From positions 1 to 64,000 of the forward strand of contig JAETOO010000003.1 in NCBI GenBank assembly GCA_021771715.1: a DNA stretch of 64,000 bases, in the 5' to 3' direction. The notes under the pieces are model-generated. The model saw only the letters and a program-made list of their open reading frames with translations. It had not been told where the DNA came from and searched no databases. The stretch is from Oscillospiraceae bacterium (GTDB lineage Bacteria; Bacillota; Clostridia; Lachnospirales; Lachnospiraceae). Shown piece after piece: positions 49,202 through 58,226 of the stretch. Within the stretch, counting starts at the first letter, position 1. The number at the start of each line of letters is the position of its first letter. The position numbers and the translations under genes were made by a program.

Positions 49202-51412
49202 ATGTATAAAGACACTTTTGATATGGATCAGAAGGGAGACTCTGCGGTTATGGAATACACTTCGTCGGCAGGCAGATTTCTCCGGGAGTATCGCATGATA
49301 CGGGAGCTGGGAAGCGGAGGGGAGGGGCGTGTATTTCTTGTACAGCATGTCACGACAGAGCAGCTGCGGGCAGCGAAGCAGCTTCCGAGGAAGAGCGGTC
49401 TGGATCAGGTACATGAGCTGAACATGCTGAAAAAGCTGCACCATCCGTCTTTGCCTGAGGTGATTGATGTCCTGGAGGAGGACGATTGCGTATGGCTGAT
49501 TTTGAGTTATATTCGCGGGATAAGCCTTCAGGAGTTTTTGGAGAGCAGGACAGAGGGAGAGTCGTTCTCTGAGGCGGATTTCATTTCGATTGCCGGGCAG
49601 CTTGCAGAGGTGCTGCGGTATCTGCACCAGAGAAAATCACCGATCCTGCATCTGGATATCAAGCCCTCGAATCTGATCTGGCGAAAGGACGGAAGGCTGG
49701 TGCTGATTGATTTTGGCGCGGCACTGCGGGGGCATCCGGGGGTGAGGCCGGAGAGCTGCTGCGGGACGCCGGGATTTGCCGCTCCGGAGCAGTATCAGAA
49801 GGGACATTTCCTGGATGCGCGGACCGATCAGTACGGGTTTGGGGCAGTGCTGTACTATCTTCTGCATGGCAGCGTGTATCAGCCGGATTCCAGGGAGGAG
49901 GGGAGACGGGGAAAGGAAAAAGGGGAGCAGAGGAAAAAAGGTGCAGAGCGATGCGGGCAGAGTGGAATGAAGAGAGACGGAAGATGCCGGGGCCGCAGAA
50001 GATGCAGAGGACATAGAAGACACAGAAGACACAGACGGCGGTGGATGCGCGATGCGGATGAGCTGCTCGGAAACTGTCTGGCGTCCAAGCCGGAGAACCG
50101 CTATGCGGACAGCAGTGTCCTGGTGCTTGCGGTTCAGAGAATCCGCCTGCGGAGCCAGAGACGGAAGAAACGGGCGAGAGTGGGAGGCGCGTTTGGGATT
50201 GCCTTGCTGTTGGCTGGATTTTGCGGAGGGGTTCTGGTGAAAGAGAGCGGAGAGCAGAGGATGGAGCGGGAGCAGACGTATGAGGCGCTTGTGGATGAGG
50301 CGGATGGACTTGGGTTTGGCCAGGCGGCCGGGCGCTATGAGCAGGCGGCGCAGCTGCGCCCGGGGGATGCGGAGCTGTATTTCCACCTGCTGGACCGGAT
50401 GCTGCAGGATTACCGGTTTGATTGCGAGGAAGAGGAGCTGATGCAGAGACTTCTGTTTGCGGTGCTGCCGGGGCAGCAGGTGACTGTCTGGGAGCAGCTC
50501 CTGGCGCAGCGCGAGGTTTATGGGAGGCTCGCGTATGAGCTGGGGCTCGCGTACTGGTATTTTTACGAAGGATCAGGCGGGCGCACAGCCGCCGCAAAAT
50601 GGTTTGGGCGCGCGGTGGATTCGATTGCAGAGGACAGCGGGGAGGCGGCAGCGGACGGAGAAGCTTTGGTATCAGACAGTGGGGATTTGGCATCAGACAG
50701 TGAGGATTTGGCATCAGATAGTGAGGCTTTGGCATCAGATAGAGAGGTTTTGGCAGTGGATGGAGAGGATTCGGTAGTGGATGGAGGGGATTCGGTAGTG
50801 GATGGATGGGATTCGGCAGTGGATGGAGAAGATTCGGCAGTGGACGAAGAAGATTCGGCAGTGGATGGAGAAGATTTAGTGGTGGACAGGGAAGATTTGG
50901 TGGCTGGCAGCGAGGAGGCGGCAGCAGACAGGGAAAAACTGACAGAGTGGGAGGACTCTGCGCGCATTCACGCAAAAATTTCCGGATATTATGAGAAGCT
51001 TGGGCGGACGGACGATTCCGGGACCGTGCAGGCAGGATACTGGGAGCTGTGGGAGGATCTCTGCGAATTGTGGAAGTCAGACAGCCTTCAGAAAGAACAG
51101 GTGCGTGTCCGCTGGCAGGTGGCAAAGGAGTTGGTGGCATGCGTTGTCATGGAGGCGGGAGAATTGCAGGAAAGAGGGGAGGCGGAGCATGCAGTGTGTG
51201 AGCTCCTCGAGGAGATCCGCGCGTTTGCCGGAGAACAGGATTTGGAAGAGCCGTACCGAGGCGAACTCGAGGAACAGTGTGAGGCAGCGCAGGCAGCGGT
51301 GAGGAGAGCATATGGAGCGGGAGGGGAGGAAGCGATCGCAGTGACAGAGGCAGCAGAGATAGAAGAAGCAGGAACAGAGGAGGGAGGACGGATAGAAGGA
51401 ACAGAGGCTTGA
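49202..51412 (+). CDS. Membrane-anchored Ser/Thr protein kinase with inserted repeats
   Basis: This 736-aa protein has an N-terminal Hanks-type kinase domain with Gly-loop LGSGGEGRVFLV, Lys in RAAKQLP, catalytic HLDIKPSNL, Mg-binding IDFGAA and activation-end GFAAPEQYQ. A very basic insert rich in Arg and His interrupts the C-lobe at about residues 235-280. One membrane helix follows (FGIALLLAGFCGGVLV). The outer part contains TPR-like helices and a long acidic array of 7-residue repeats. It has no PASTA domains, so it is not a PrkC orthologue. It heads the envelope cluster that runs to 57820. The start may instead be ATG 49250, nearer the kinase fold. Confidence 0.85.
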   Translation: MYKDTFDMDQKGDSAVMEYTSSAGRFLREYRMIRELGSGGEGRVFLVQHVTTEQLRAAKQLPRKSGLDQVHELNMLKKLHHPSLPEVIDVLEEDDCVWLILSYIRGISLQEFLESRTEGESFSEADFISIAGQLAEVLRYLHQRKSPILHLDIKPSNLIWRKDGRLVLIDFGAALRGHPGVRPESCCGTPGFAAPEQYQKGHFLDARTDQYGFGAVLYYLLHGSVYQPDSREEGRRGKEKGEQRKKGAERCGQSGMKRDGRCRGRRRCRGHRRHRRHRRRWMRDADELLGNCLASKPENRYADSSVLVLAVQRIRLRSQRRKKRARVGGAFGIALLLAGFCGGVLVKESGEQRMEREQTYEALVDEADGLGFGQAAGRYEQAAQLRPGDAELYFHLLDRMLQDYRFDCEEEELMQRLLFAVLPGQQVTVWEQLLAQREVYGRLAYELGLAYWYFYEGSGGRTAAAKWFGRAVDSIAEDSGEAAADGEALVSDSGDLASDSEDLASDSEALASDREVLAVDGEDSVVDGGDSVVDGWDSAVDGEDSAVDEEDSAVDGEDLVVDREDLVAGSEEAAADREKLTEWEDSARIHAKISGYYEKLGRTDDSGTVQAGYWELWEDLCELWKSDSLQKEQVRVRWQVAKELVACVVMEAGELQERGEAEHAVCELLEEIRAFAGEQDLEEPYRGELEEQCEAAQAAVRRAYGAGGEEAIAVTEAAEIEEAGTEEGGRIEGTEA
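50667..50905 (+). repeat. 21-bp acidic repeat array in the kinase gene
   Basis: About eleven in-frame units encode seven residues of the form D-S-E-D-L-A-S or D-G-E-D-S-A-V. Neighbouring units are closest in sequence, as expected from slippage. Confidence 0.85.
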
Positions 51413-51586
51413 GTAGAAATGTGGCTTGAAGAAGTAGATCAGGGTAGGTGTGTGGATGAGAGTAGGGTTGCAGATTAGAATAGATGTGTGAATCGAAACA
51501 GGGGATTGGATCAGAGCAAGAGATGGATTTAAGTGGAAAGACAGGCCAGTACAGGAAAACGACGGTGACGCATGAGGAGGAGCAGG

Positions 51587-54544
51587 ATGAAAAAGCAGGG
51601 GAAAAATGGAAAGAACAGAAGAGGGAGAGGTTTGAATTTGCAGGAGAAGAGCGGATTGCGGGTACACGTTCTGGTTGGCGCTGGGATACTGACAGCCGGA
51701 CTGATCTTCGCCTCAGGAACTGCAACGTCGGGTTTCAGGAGAAGCTCTGAGATCCGCCTGAGCTTCGCAAAAGAAAAGGATGATATGGAGCAAGGAGATA
51801 TACTCAGCCAGCCGGAGACTGGTGGGACAGAGTCGGGAGGCTCAGCCGATGGCTTGACAGAGACGGCATGGAAAACAGAAACCGAATGCGAGACGGTGAG
51901 TGAGACAGAGAGTGAGACAGAAACTGAATGCGAGACGGAGAGTGAGACAGAAAGTGAAACAGGGACGGAATATGAGAAGCAACTGGTATCAGAGACACAG
52001 CCGGTCACAGAAGCGAATGTTGGGAATCAGTCCGCCTCAGAGACACAGCCGGTTACAGAAGCGAATGTTGGGAATCACTCTGCCTCAGAGACACAGCCGG
52101 TCACAGAAGCGAATGTTGGGAATCAGCCTGCCTCAGAGACACAGCCGGTCACAGAATGGGATGCTACGGAGCAGCCGGCACCCGAAGGACAATCGGTTAC
52201 GGAACAGGCGTCAGAACTGCAGCCGGAGACGGAATCGACTTCTGGGACAGAGCCATGCACGGAGGCACAGCCGGTGTCAGAGGATGGCTTGCAGATGGAA
52301 GCGGGGCCGCAGTCTGAATCCGGCTTTCAAGAGACTGGCCAGCCGCTGTTTGAAAGTGAGTCGCAGTCTGAATCGGAAACAGAGTCACGGTTTGAATCGG
52401 AAACAGGGGCGCAGCCCGAATCTGAAACAGGGTCACAGTGTGAATTTGAAACAGAATCACAGCTTGAATCGGAAACAGGGTCACAGTGTGAATTTGAAAC
52501 AGGGTCACAGATTGAATCGGAAACAGGGTCACAAGCTGAATCTGAAACAGAGCTGCAGTCTGAATCTGAGTTACGACCTGGGCTTGAGCCGCAGCCGGAA
52601 CCTGAAACGGAGCCGCAGCCGGAGACCGAGGAATTGCAGCCTGGAACCGAGGAGCCACAGCCGGAGACTACACCGCCGCCCTCTCCGATTCAGAGGGGAA
52701 AGGATTATGAGATACGCGGAGACAGCAATGCCTGGTATCGGGATGCGGGAGACAGGCTGTGGGTGAGATCCGGCAGCAATGTGTATGTAGAGCCAGCCGG
52801 AGGTGCGCAGTACAATCGCGGGGGAAGCGTGCGCAATGTCACGCAGGATGGCAGCCTTACCTTTCAGCTGAGTCAGACCGATGAGCAGGGGAGGGTCACA
52901 CACATCTCAGAGTTGCAGAAGGAACCGTATTACGTGGATGGGGAGGCGCCGGAAGCGGTGCTGCGGGCGGAAGGCGTACAGAAAAACGGGACAACGTATG
53001 CGGCACAGTCAGCTGCGGTACAGATAGCGATTGAGCCGGACGGAAAAAGCGGGTTGAAGCGGGCAGCCTACTGTGTCCGGAGATGCGGGATGGAGGACGA
53101 TGCGGGTGCCGGAAATGAGACGGACTGGCTGGACTGCGCGGATGGGCAGCAGCTGGCGATTCAGGAGGAAGGAGTCTGGCAGGTCTATGTGAGGACAGAG
53201 GATCAGGTCGGCAATCTGAGATTTTCGAAGAGCGAACCGATCTGTGTGGACCGGACGCCGCCGGAGATCCGAATAGAAGGTGTGCTGGATCAGACTGCAA
53301 ATTCCGGCGGAGTTCCGATCCGGATCAGCTGTCAGGACCCGTATTACCGCCAGGGGTCGCTCGAGATCGTGTTTCAGGGGGCGAACAGCGGACAGGTGCC
53401 GCAGCAAAAAAAAACGGAGGAATCCGTAGAAGGAGCCAGTGTGGAGTATTTTGACTTTCCGGAGGATAAAACGTATGACGATGCATATCGCCTGCGGGTG
53501 CAGGCGCAGGATCTTGCCGGGAATACGACAGTGAGAACGCTGGAGTTCTCGGTAAACCGATTTGGCTCCGTCTACGATCTCTCAGAGCAGACAAAGCAAA
53601 CGCTGGAGCAGTATTATCTGACAGAGCCCTCTGAGATTGTGTTTTTGGAGACGAACATTGACTACGTTGGGGAATCCGAGATTTTTTGTCGGAAAAACGG
53701 GGAATTGAAGCAGCTGAAGCGCGGAACCGATTATCAGGTCACGATGCAGGGCAGCCGTGACTCGTGGAAACAGTATCAGTATACGATTTCGGCAGCATAT
53801 TTTAAGGAAGAAGGAGTATATGAGCTGCTGCTGTCCTCAAGGGATCAGGCGGAGAATGAGAGCGATACGGGACTGCAGGGGAAGAGAGTTACCTTTGTGC
53901 TGGACTGGACGGAGCCGGGCTGTCTGGTGACAGGGATTTCAGAAGGAGAGACGTACGAGGCAGAACGTGTCACGGCGTGTTTTCAGCCGACGGACAATGT
54001 CGGAATCCGTTTTTTGAGGCTGTACGAGGACAGTGAGCTGGTGAAAGAAGTGACAGAGAGAAGCGCTCTGGAGGAGCCGGTGAAGCTTGACCTGGATGCT
54101 GGGAATGACTGGAAGACGATTCAGGTGCAGGTCGGCGATCTGGCGGGAAATGAGTATTGGAGCCAGGAGATTCCTGTGTATATCGGCATGGGAGAATCGG
54201 CCATCCTGCCGTACGAAAAGGTGCGCGCCAGTGCAAGAGAGAAGGAAGCGGCTCGCCTGCTTTCGCTCCAGGATGATTCGAAGGCAGAATTCCGGCTGAC
54301 AGGAGCGCCAGAAGCAGCAGAAACCGCGGAGACGGTGGCCGGGAAATTTCAGGAGGCAGAGCGGTACGTGGAGGCGGCGCGCGGGGATTCGGACGGGGAA
54401 AATCGGACGGGACTTCGGACTCTTTTTTCGGCCGATGTGCAGGAGCGGGAACGGCGCGGCAAATTGCTTCTTTGTTTTGGCGCAATCCTGTTCGGAGTGA
54501 CCTTGCTGGTCTGCCTTCTGCCGTTTCGCAAACACAAAAAATAG
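51587..54544 (+). CDS. Large surface protein with Ser/Glu/Thr repeats, Ig-like domains and C-terminal membrane anchor
   Basis: This 985-aa protein has an N-terminal signal (HVLVGAGILTAGLIFASG) behind a basic leader. A low-complexity region of about 270 residues follows, with 16-residue repeats SETQPVTEANVGN and SETGSQ-type motifs. Three or more Ig-like/PKD-like beta domains cover about residues 330-860, each opening near a VDRTPPEI or DWTEPGC motif. One C-terminal membrane helix (LLLCFGAILFGVTLLVCLL) ends in a basic FRKHKK tail. It has no LPXTG. It probably projects from the membrane through the wall. ATG 51587 follows AGGAGGAGCAGG; ATG 51572 is in frame. It lies directly after the kinase gene. 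Confidence 0.8.
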   Translation: MKKQGKNGKNRRGRGLNLQEKSGLRVHVLVGAGILTAGLIFASGTATSGFRRSSEIRLSFAKEKDDMEQGDILSQPETGGTESGGSADGLTETAWKTETECETVSETESETETECETESETESETGTEYEKQLVSETQPVTEANVGNQSASETQPVTEANVGNHSASETQPVTEANVGNQPASETQPVTEWDATEQPAPEGQSVTEQASELQPETESTSGTEPCTEAQPVSEDGLQMEAGPQSESGFQETGQPLFESESQSESETESRFESETGAQPESETGSQCEFETESQLESETGSQCEFETGSQIESETGSQAESETELQSESELRPGLEPQPEPETEPQPETEELQPGTEEPQPETTPPPSPIQRGKDYEIRGDSNAWYRDAGDRLWVRSGSNVYVEPAGGAQYNRGGSVRNVTQDGSLTFQLSQTDEQGRVTHISELQKEPYYVDGEAPEAVLRAEGVQKNGTTYAAQSAAVQIAIEPDGKSGLKRAAYCVRRCGMEDDAGAGNETDWLDCADGQQLAIQEEGVWQVYVRTEDQVGNLRFSKSEPICVDRTPPEIRIEGVLDQTANSGGVPIRISCQDPYYRQGSLEIVFQGANSGQVPQQKKTEESVEGASVEYFDFPEDKTYDDAYRLRVQAQDLAGNTTVRTLEFSVNRFGSVYDLSEQTKQTLEQYYLTEPSEIVFLETNIDYVGESEIFCRKNGELKQLKRGTDYQVTMQGSRDSWKQYQYTISAAYFKEEGVYELLLSSRDQAENESDTGLQGKRVTFVLDWTEPGCLVTGISEGETYEAERVTACFQPTDNVGIRFLRLYEDSELVKEVTERSALEEPVKLDLDAGNDWKTIQVQVGDLAGNEYWSQEIPVYIGMGESAILPYEKVRASAREKEAARLLSLQDDSKAEFRLTGAPEAAETAETVAGKFQEAERYVEAARGDSDGENRTGLRTLFSADVQERERRGKLLLCFGAILFGVTLLVCLLPFRKHKK
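51989..52180 (+). repeat. Four 48-bp repeats in the surface protein gene
   Basis: Units begin at 51989, 52037, 52085 and 52133 and encode SETQPVTEANVGNQ/H-S/P-A. The fourth is diverged. Confidence 0.9.
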
Positions 54545-54552
54545 AGTTTTCG

Positions 54553-54581
54553 TGGACATTTTTTGACAACTGTGCTATGAT
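54553..54581 (+). promoter_or_regulatory. Promoter of the YARHG gene
   Basis: TGGACA (54553-54558) and TATGAT (54576-54581) are spaced by 17 bases. CCCCTTGAAGGGG (54584-54596) follows and folds the AAGGGG ribosome-binding segment into a small hairpin. Confidence 0.5.
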
Positions 54582-54608
54582 GCCCCTTGAAGGGGTGAGA
54601 TATAAATA

Positions 54609-55586
54609 ATGAAGAGGAAAAATATGATAAAAAGAAACAGCGGATTTATCATCGGTTGTGTGCTGGCTGCGGGTGCATCTTTTTTTGCGGCGGATGTCGT
54701 GATGTCGGATCAGGTGCTGCTGAAGATGCCGTCGACTGAGCGCACGACGGAGACAGACGCGAAGAAGGAGCTTGCGCCGGAAAAGGCAGTCGAGCGCACG
54801 TATGAGACCGATCCGTTTACGGTGACCGCTTCCGGCAGTGTTGTGAAGGGTGCGGAGACTGAGGCGCCGAAACAGACGGAGCCCGAGACCGAGCAGCCGG
54901 AGACGGATGAGAACGGCAACGTGATTGAAAGCGGAGACGGTACTTCCGGAGAGGGAGAAAACGCGGGAGACGGCGGTTCCGGGGACGGAGGCAGCTGGGA
55001 CGACAGTGGTACCGACGACGGCGGCTCAGGAGGCGACTGGGATAGCAGTGGTTCCGGGGATAGCGGTTCGGGCGGCAGCTGGGACGGCAGCTCCGGGGAC
55101 GGAGGCAGCTGGGATGGCAGCGGTTCCGGAGATGGGAGCTCCGGCGGCAGCTGGCAGCAGCCGATCGTGATCCAGGATCCGGGCAACGGAGATTACAGCT
55201 ATTCGGATGGCGGCTCGGGAGGCGGCAGCTCGAACGGCGGCAGTTCAAATGGTGGCAGCTCGAACGGCGGCGGTTCAGGGAATGACGGCGCGTGGACGCC
55301 GGATGAGGTGATTCTCTGGGGGATCAGCAGCCGCTACATTGATGAGAGCGAGCTGTACAATTACAGTGCCGGTCAGCTTCGATTGATCCGAAATGAGATC
55401 TTTGCGCTGCATGGAAGAATCTTCCGCTCACAGGACCTCAGAGATTATTTCAGCCAGAGGTCGTGGTATGTGCCGACGTACGATCCGGATGAGTTTGATG
55501 CGAACATGTTCTACTACCTGAATGACTACGAGGAGGCAAATCTGAAGGTCATTCTGAATTATGAAGCGGCGCTTGCCGGTAATTAG
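54609..55586 (+). CDS. Membrane-anchored YARHG-domain protein
   Basis: This 325-aa protein has an N-terminal membrane helix (FIIGCVLAAGASFFAADVV). A long Gly/Ser/Asp/Trp-rich linker covers about residues 110-225. The C-terminal YARHG domain (about 240-320) has LRLIRNEIFALHGRIFRS and SWYVPTYDPDEF. YARHG is an extracellular domain thought to bind peptidoglycan or other wall parts. It is followed 13 bp later by the TcaA-like gene. Start codon placement is weak because AGGGG is 13 bases upstream. Confidence 0.82.
   Translation: MKRKNMIKRNSGFIIGCVLAAGASFFAADVVMSDQVLLKMPSTERTTETDAKKELAPEKAVERTYETDPFTVTASGSVVKGAETEAPKQTEPETEQPETDENGNVIESGDGTSGEGENAGDGGSGDGGSWDDSGTDDGGSGGDWDSSGSGDSGSGGSWDGSSGDGGSWDGSGSGDGSSGGSWQQPIVIQDPGNGDYSYSDGGSGGGSSNGGSSNGGSSNGGGSGNDGAWTPDEVILWGISSRYIDESELYNYSAGQLRLIRNEIFALHGRIFRSQDLRDYFSQRSWYVPTYDPDEFDANMFYYLNDYEEANLKVILNYEAALAGN
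54950..55290 (+). repeat. Gly/Ser-rich repeat coding region
   Basis: Irregular 15-45 bp units encode GDGGSWDGSGSGD-type linkers inside the YARHG gene. The last part is SSNGG repeated. Confidence 0.7.
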
Positions 55587-55599
55587 GGGAGGGGAGAAC

Positions 55600-56736
55600 A
55601 TGAAAGTATTTAAGAGAGTTTTGATCAAAATATTGATTCTTCTGGTGGTCATTGCCGCGGCGGGAGGCGGCGCTGCGTCCTGGCAGGCGAGCAGGCAGAG
55701 TACGGCAGAGTATGCCATGCAGCATTATCTGTCCATGCTGATTGACAACAGTGTGGACAAGGCGTACACCTATCTGGATCAGTCGGAGACACAGCAGCTC
55801 TCTTTGGAGCAGTATACCGGAGCACTTGAGGCAAAGAAATACAGCCTCTATGCTTCCTGCGAGCTGACAGAGGCGGAAAAGCGCAGAGACAATAACGGAA
55901 ATGAGTATGTGGATTATGATGTGAAGTTCAAGGATGCGGCGGGTGAAGTGCAGCAGGAAGAGCGCTTCACGGTGAAAAAGCAGTCGGAGCAGGTGCTTGG
56001 GGTGTTTGACCGCTGGAAGGTTCTGGCTGAGCACTGTATGGTGAAGGACTTTGTTCTGACCGTTCCGGCAGGCTCCACCGTATATCTGGATGCGGAGCCG
56101 GCAGATACTTCCTGGATTGTGCGGGAGGGCGTGCAGGCATCGTTTGACAGCTATCACATTCCGACTTTGATTCCGGGGAAGATCAGCCTTGTGGTCCGCC
56201 ATCCGGCGCTTGAGTCGGTGAATGCGACATTGGATGCGCTGTCCGGCAGCGCCGATTATACGGCGAAGATGCCGCTTAAAGAGACGGCGAAGCAGGAGTG
56301 TACGGAACTGGGAGTGAAGCTGCTGAAGGCAGTCTATGCCTCCGCGGCGAAGGAACAGCTGGACGATCCGGACGAGCTTTTGAAGGCATGTCAGGAGTCG
56401 GCCGAGGAACTGATCAAGAAGCAGGGAGATAAATTCCATACGGAGGATGCGTCCTTCCGGAATGTGGCGGTTTCCAATTTTGCGCCGCAGTTCGGCGATC
56501 TGGTCTTCACAGAGGACGAGAACGGCGCGATCAGCCTGGAGATGACGTTGGCGTATCACTATGTCGTGCGCCAGGATCAGTTGATCGATACAGAGGAGCT
56601 TCAGGAGGACGGTACACCGGTACAGATGACCGAGCTGGTGGAGCATGGCGGTGACGCCACTGCGAAGCTGACGATGTCCTTCTATGATGCAGCGTGGCAC
56701 GTTACGGCGATGGAGCTGCAGGTCATTCCGGAATAG
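55600..56736 (+). CDS. TcaA-like membrane-anchored protein
   Basis: This 378-aa protein has one N-terminal membrane helix (ILIKILILLVVIAAAGGGAA region). An extracytoplasmic NTF2-like domain follows (YAMQHYLSMLIDNSVDKAYTYL), then a beta-rich second domain around VPAGSTVYLDAEPAD, then a C-terminal NTF2-like part. The layout resembles TcaA, a factor in glycopeptide susceptibility in staphylococci, but without the N-terminal zinc ribbon. It is co-transcribed with the YARHG gene. A wall-sensing or assembly role is inferred. Confidence 0.72.
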   Translation: MKVFKRVLIKILILLVVIAAAGGGAASWQASRQSTAEYAMQHYLSMLIDNSVDKAYTYLDQSETQQLSLEQYTGALEAKKYSLYASCELTEAEKRRDNNGNEYVDYDVKFKDAAGEVQQEERFTVKKQSEQVLGVFDRWKVLAEHCMVKDFVLTVPAGSTVYLDAEPADTSWIVREGVQASFDSYHIPTLIPGKISLVVRHPALESVNATLDALSGSADYTAKMPLKETAKQECTELGVKLLKAVYASAAKEQLDDPDELLKACQESAEELIKKQGDKFHTEDASFRNVAVSNFAPQFGDLVFTEDENGAISLEMTLAYHYVVRQDQLIDTEELQEDGTPVQMTELVEHGGDATAKLTMSFYDAAWHVTAMELQVIPE

Positions 56737-57097
56737 CACAGGATCAAATGGGATAGGATCAAAAGACGTAGGAACAAAAGATATAGGATGGGCAGGGGGC
56801 GAGGGCCGCGGAATCACTGACAACCACCGATGCGATAGCTGAAGTTTTGGTCAGGTATCGCAGGGGTGAGTTTGCGTCAGGTTGTATGTTGCGGCAGGAC
56901 TCCTGCCATTCTTATTTCTGGCGTGATTGTTTATTTTTCTGGCTGGATTGTTTATTTTGGCAGAACGGTTTGTTGACGACGAGGTGTTTTTGTCAGGCAG
57001 CGGTGGAAAGAGGAGGCCAACGATGCTTTCTCTGCCGCCGGATCTACTGTGAACGACAGGAATATCCCGGAAAGGGAAAGGAGATGGAGGACGGATT
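56737..57097 (+). other. Gap before the CPBP protease gene
   Basis: This 361-base region has short duplications (GGATTGTTTATTTT occurs twice around 56925-56960). No gene, terminator or strong promoter is evident. Confidence 0.5.
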
Positions 57098-57820
57098 ATG
57101 TTTCGTGCACTTTGGTCGATTGTAACTCCGTTGCTGCTTCACTTGGCGCTTTCGGAGTGCACCGTGATTCTGATGACGGCACTGCCCGGAATCAGAGCGG
57201 ATGCATCTCTGGGCACGACGGTGACGGCAGTCTTTGTAATCCCGGTTGCGGTGTGGATGTGGAAGCGGGACGTGCAGCAGACGCAAGGCATCGACAGATT
57301 ATCCGGAGTCGAGGGATACGGAGTCAGATCGGATAGAGCCAAAGCAGGCACAGTCAGGTCGGCCAGTAATCGCATTCCCTTTGACAGGCGTGCACGGTAT
57401 GCCGTGGGATGTTTTGCGCTGGGCGGCATTTTGAATCTGGCGTGGAGCAGAGTCCTGCTGCTGCTTGGGCTGCAGGAGCATTTTTCCAATGCCGTTCAGG
57501 AGCAGCTCTTTGCCGGGCAGCTGGCGGTGCAGGTGATCGGGCTGGGGATTGTGGTGCCGGTCGCGGAGGAGTTGATATTCCGCGCGCTGATCTATACCCG
57601 CATGAAGCGGCTGCTCACCGTTCGCCAGGCGATCTTTTTTTCTGCGCTCCTGTTTGCGGTCTATCACGGCAATGTGATCCAGATGGTGTTTGTATTCCCG
57701 CTGGCGCTTTTTCTGGCGCTGGTCTACGAGAAGGGAGACTGGTTCGGATATCCCGTGTCCTTTCACATGGGAGCAAATCTGACGGCAGTTCTGCTCAATA
57801 TCATTCAGAGTGTATTATGA
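57098..57820 (+). CDS. CPBP-family intramembrane metalloprotease (CAAX/Abi)
   Basis: This 240-aa membrane protein has about six helices and the three CPBP motifs: EELIFRALIY (EExxxR), FAVYHGNVIQ (FxxxH) and FHMGANL (HxxxN). Homologues process prenylated proteins or bacteriocins or give immunity to them. In this place it may cleave a membrane-anchored component of the envelope cluster, which is inference. The start follows GGAAAGGAGATGGAGG. The last codons are part of a 32-bp tandem repeat. Confidence 0.88.
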   Translation: MFRALWSIVTPLLLHLALSECTVILMTALPGIRADASLGTTVTAVFVIPVAVWMWKRDVQQTQGIDRLSGVEGYGVRSDRAKAGTVRSASNRIPFDRRARYAVGCFALGGILNLAWSRVLLLLGLQEHFSNAVQEQLFAGQLAVQVIGLGIVVPVAEELIFRALIYTRMKRLLTVRQAIFFSALLFAVYHGNVIQMVFVFPLALFLALVYEKGDWFGYPVSFHMGANLTAVLLNIIQSVL

Positions 57821-57886
57821 CGCTGCTCAATATCATTCAGAGTGTAGGTTGACGCTGCTCAATATCCTTCAGAGCGTATTATGACA
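57791..57886 (+). repeat. 32-bp tandem repeat, three copies, across the CPBP gene's stop codon
   Basis: Units begin at 57791, 57823 and 57855 with CTGCTCAATATCATTCAGAG. The first unit includes the final codons and stop of the protease gene. Confidence 0.92.
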
Positions 57887-57948
57887 GACCGCTGAAGGTG
57901 CTCTCCCAAAAGTCATTCCGGCCGGATGTACCGTCTTATCTCGTTAGA

Positions 57949-58018
57949 AAAAAGAGGAATCCCCGTTTTTTGCTGATCCACAGTATTTGAAACGGAACCT
58001 CTTTTTGTTTTTTATCTA
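57949..58018. terminator. Terminator ahead of gltB
   Basis: AAAAAGAGG and CCGTTT pair with AAACGG and CCTCTTTTT, followed by TGTTTTTT. It can work on both strands. The next 140 bases are AT-rich. Confidence 0.75.
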
Positions 58019-58161
58019 AAGAATCAGAGAAGACGGTTCCTTTTTTGAACTGAATTGTGTCGAAACATAGAAAAACAATATATATTATTTTAAAATACCA
58101 GATATAAAGAGCAAAACAAGAAAATATTCAAATTATCTGACAACGAACCAAAAATTTTATA

Positions 58162-58190
58162 TTTACAGATCGCCTGAGATGGTGTATAGT
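58162..58190 (+). promoter_or_regulatory. Promoter of gltBD
   Basis: TTTACA (58162-58167) and TATAGT (58185-58190) are spaced by 17 bases, with an AT-rich region upstream. The start codon lies 37 bases after the -10. Confidence 0.65.
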
Positions 58191-58226
58191 ATCACCAACT
58201 CAATACCAAACACGGGAGGAGACAGG

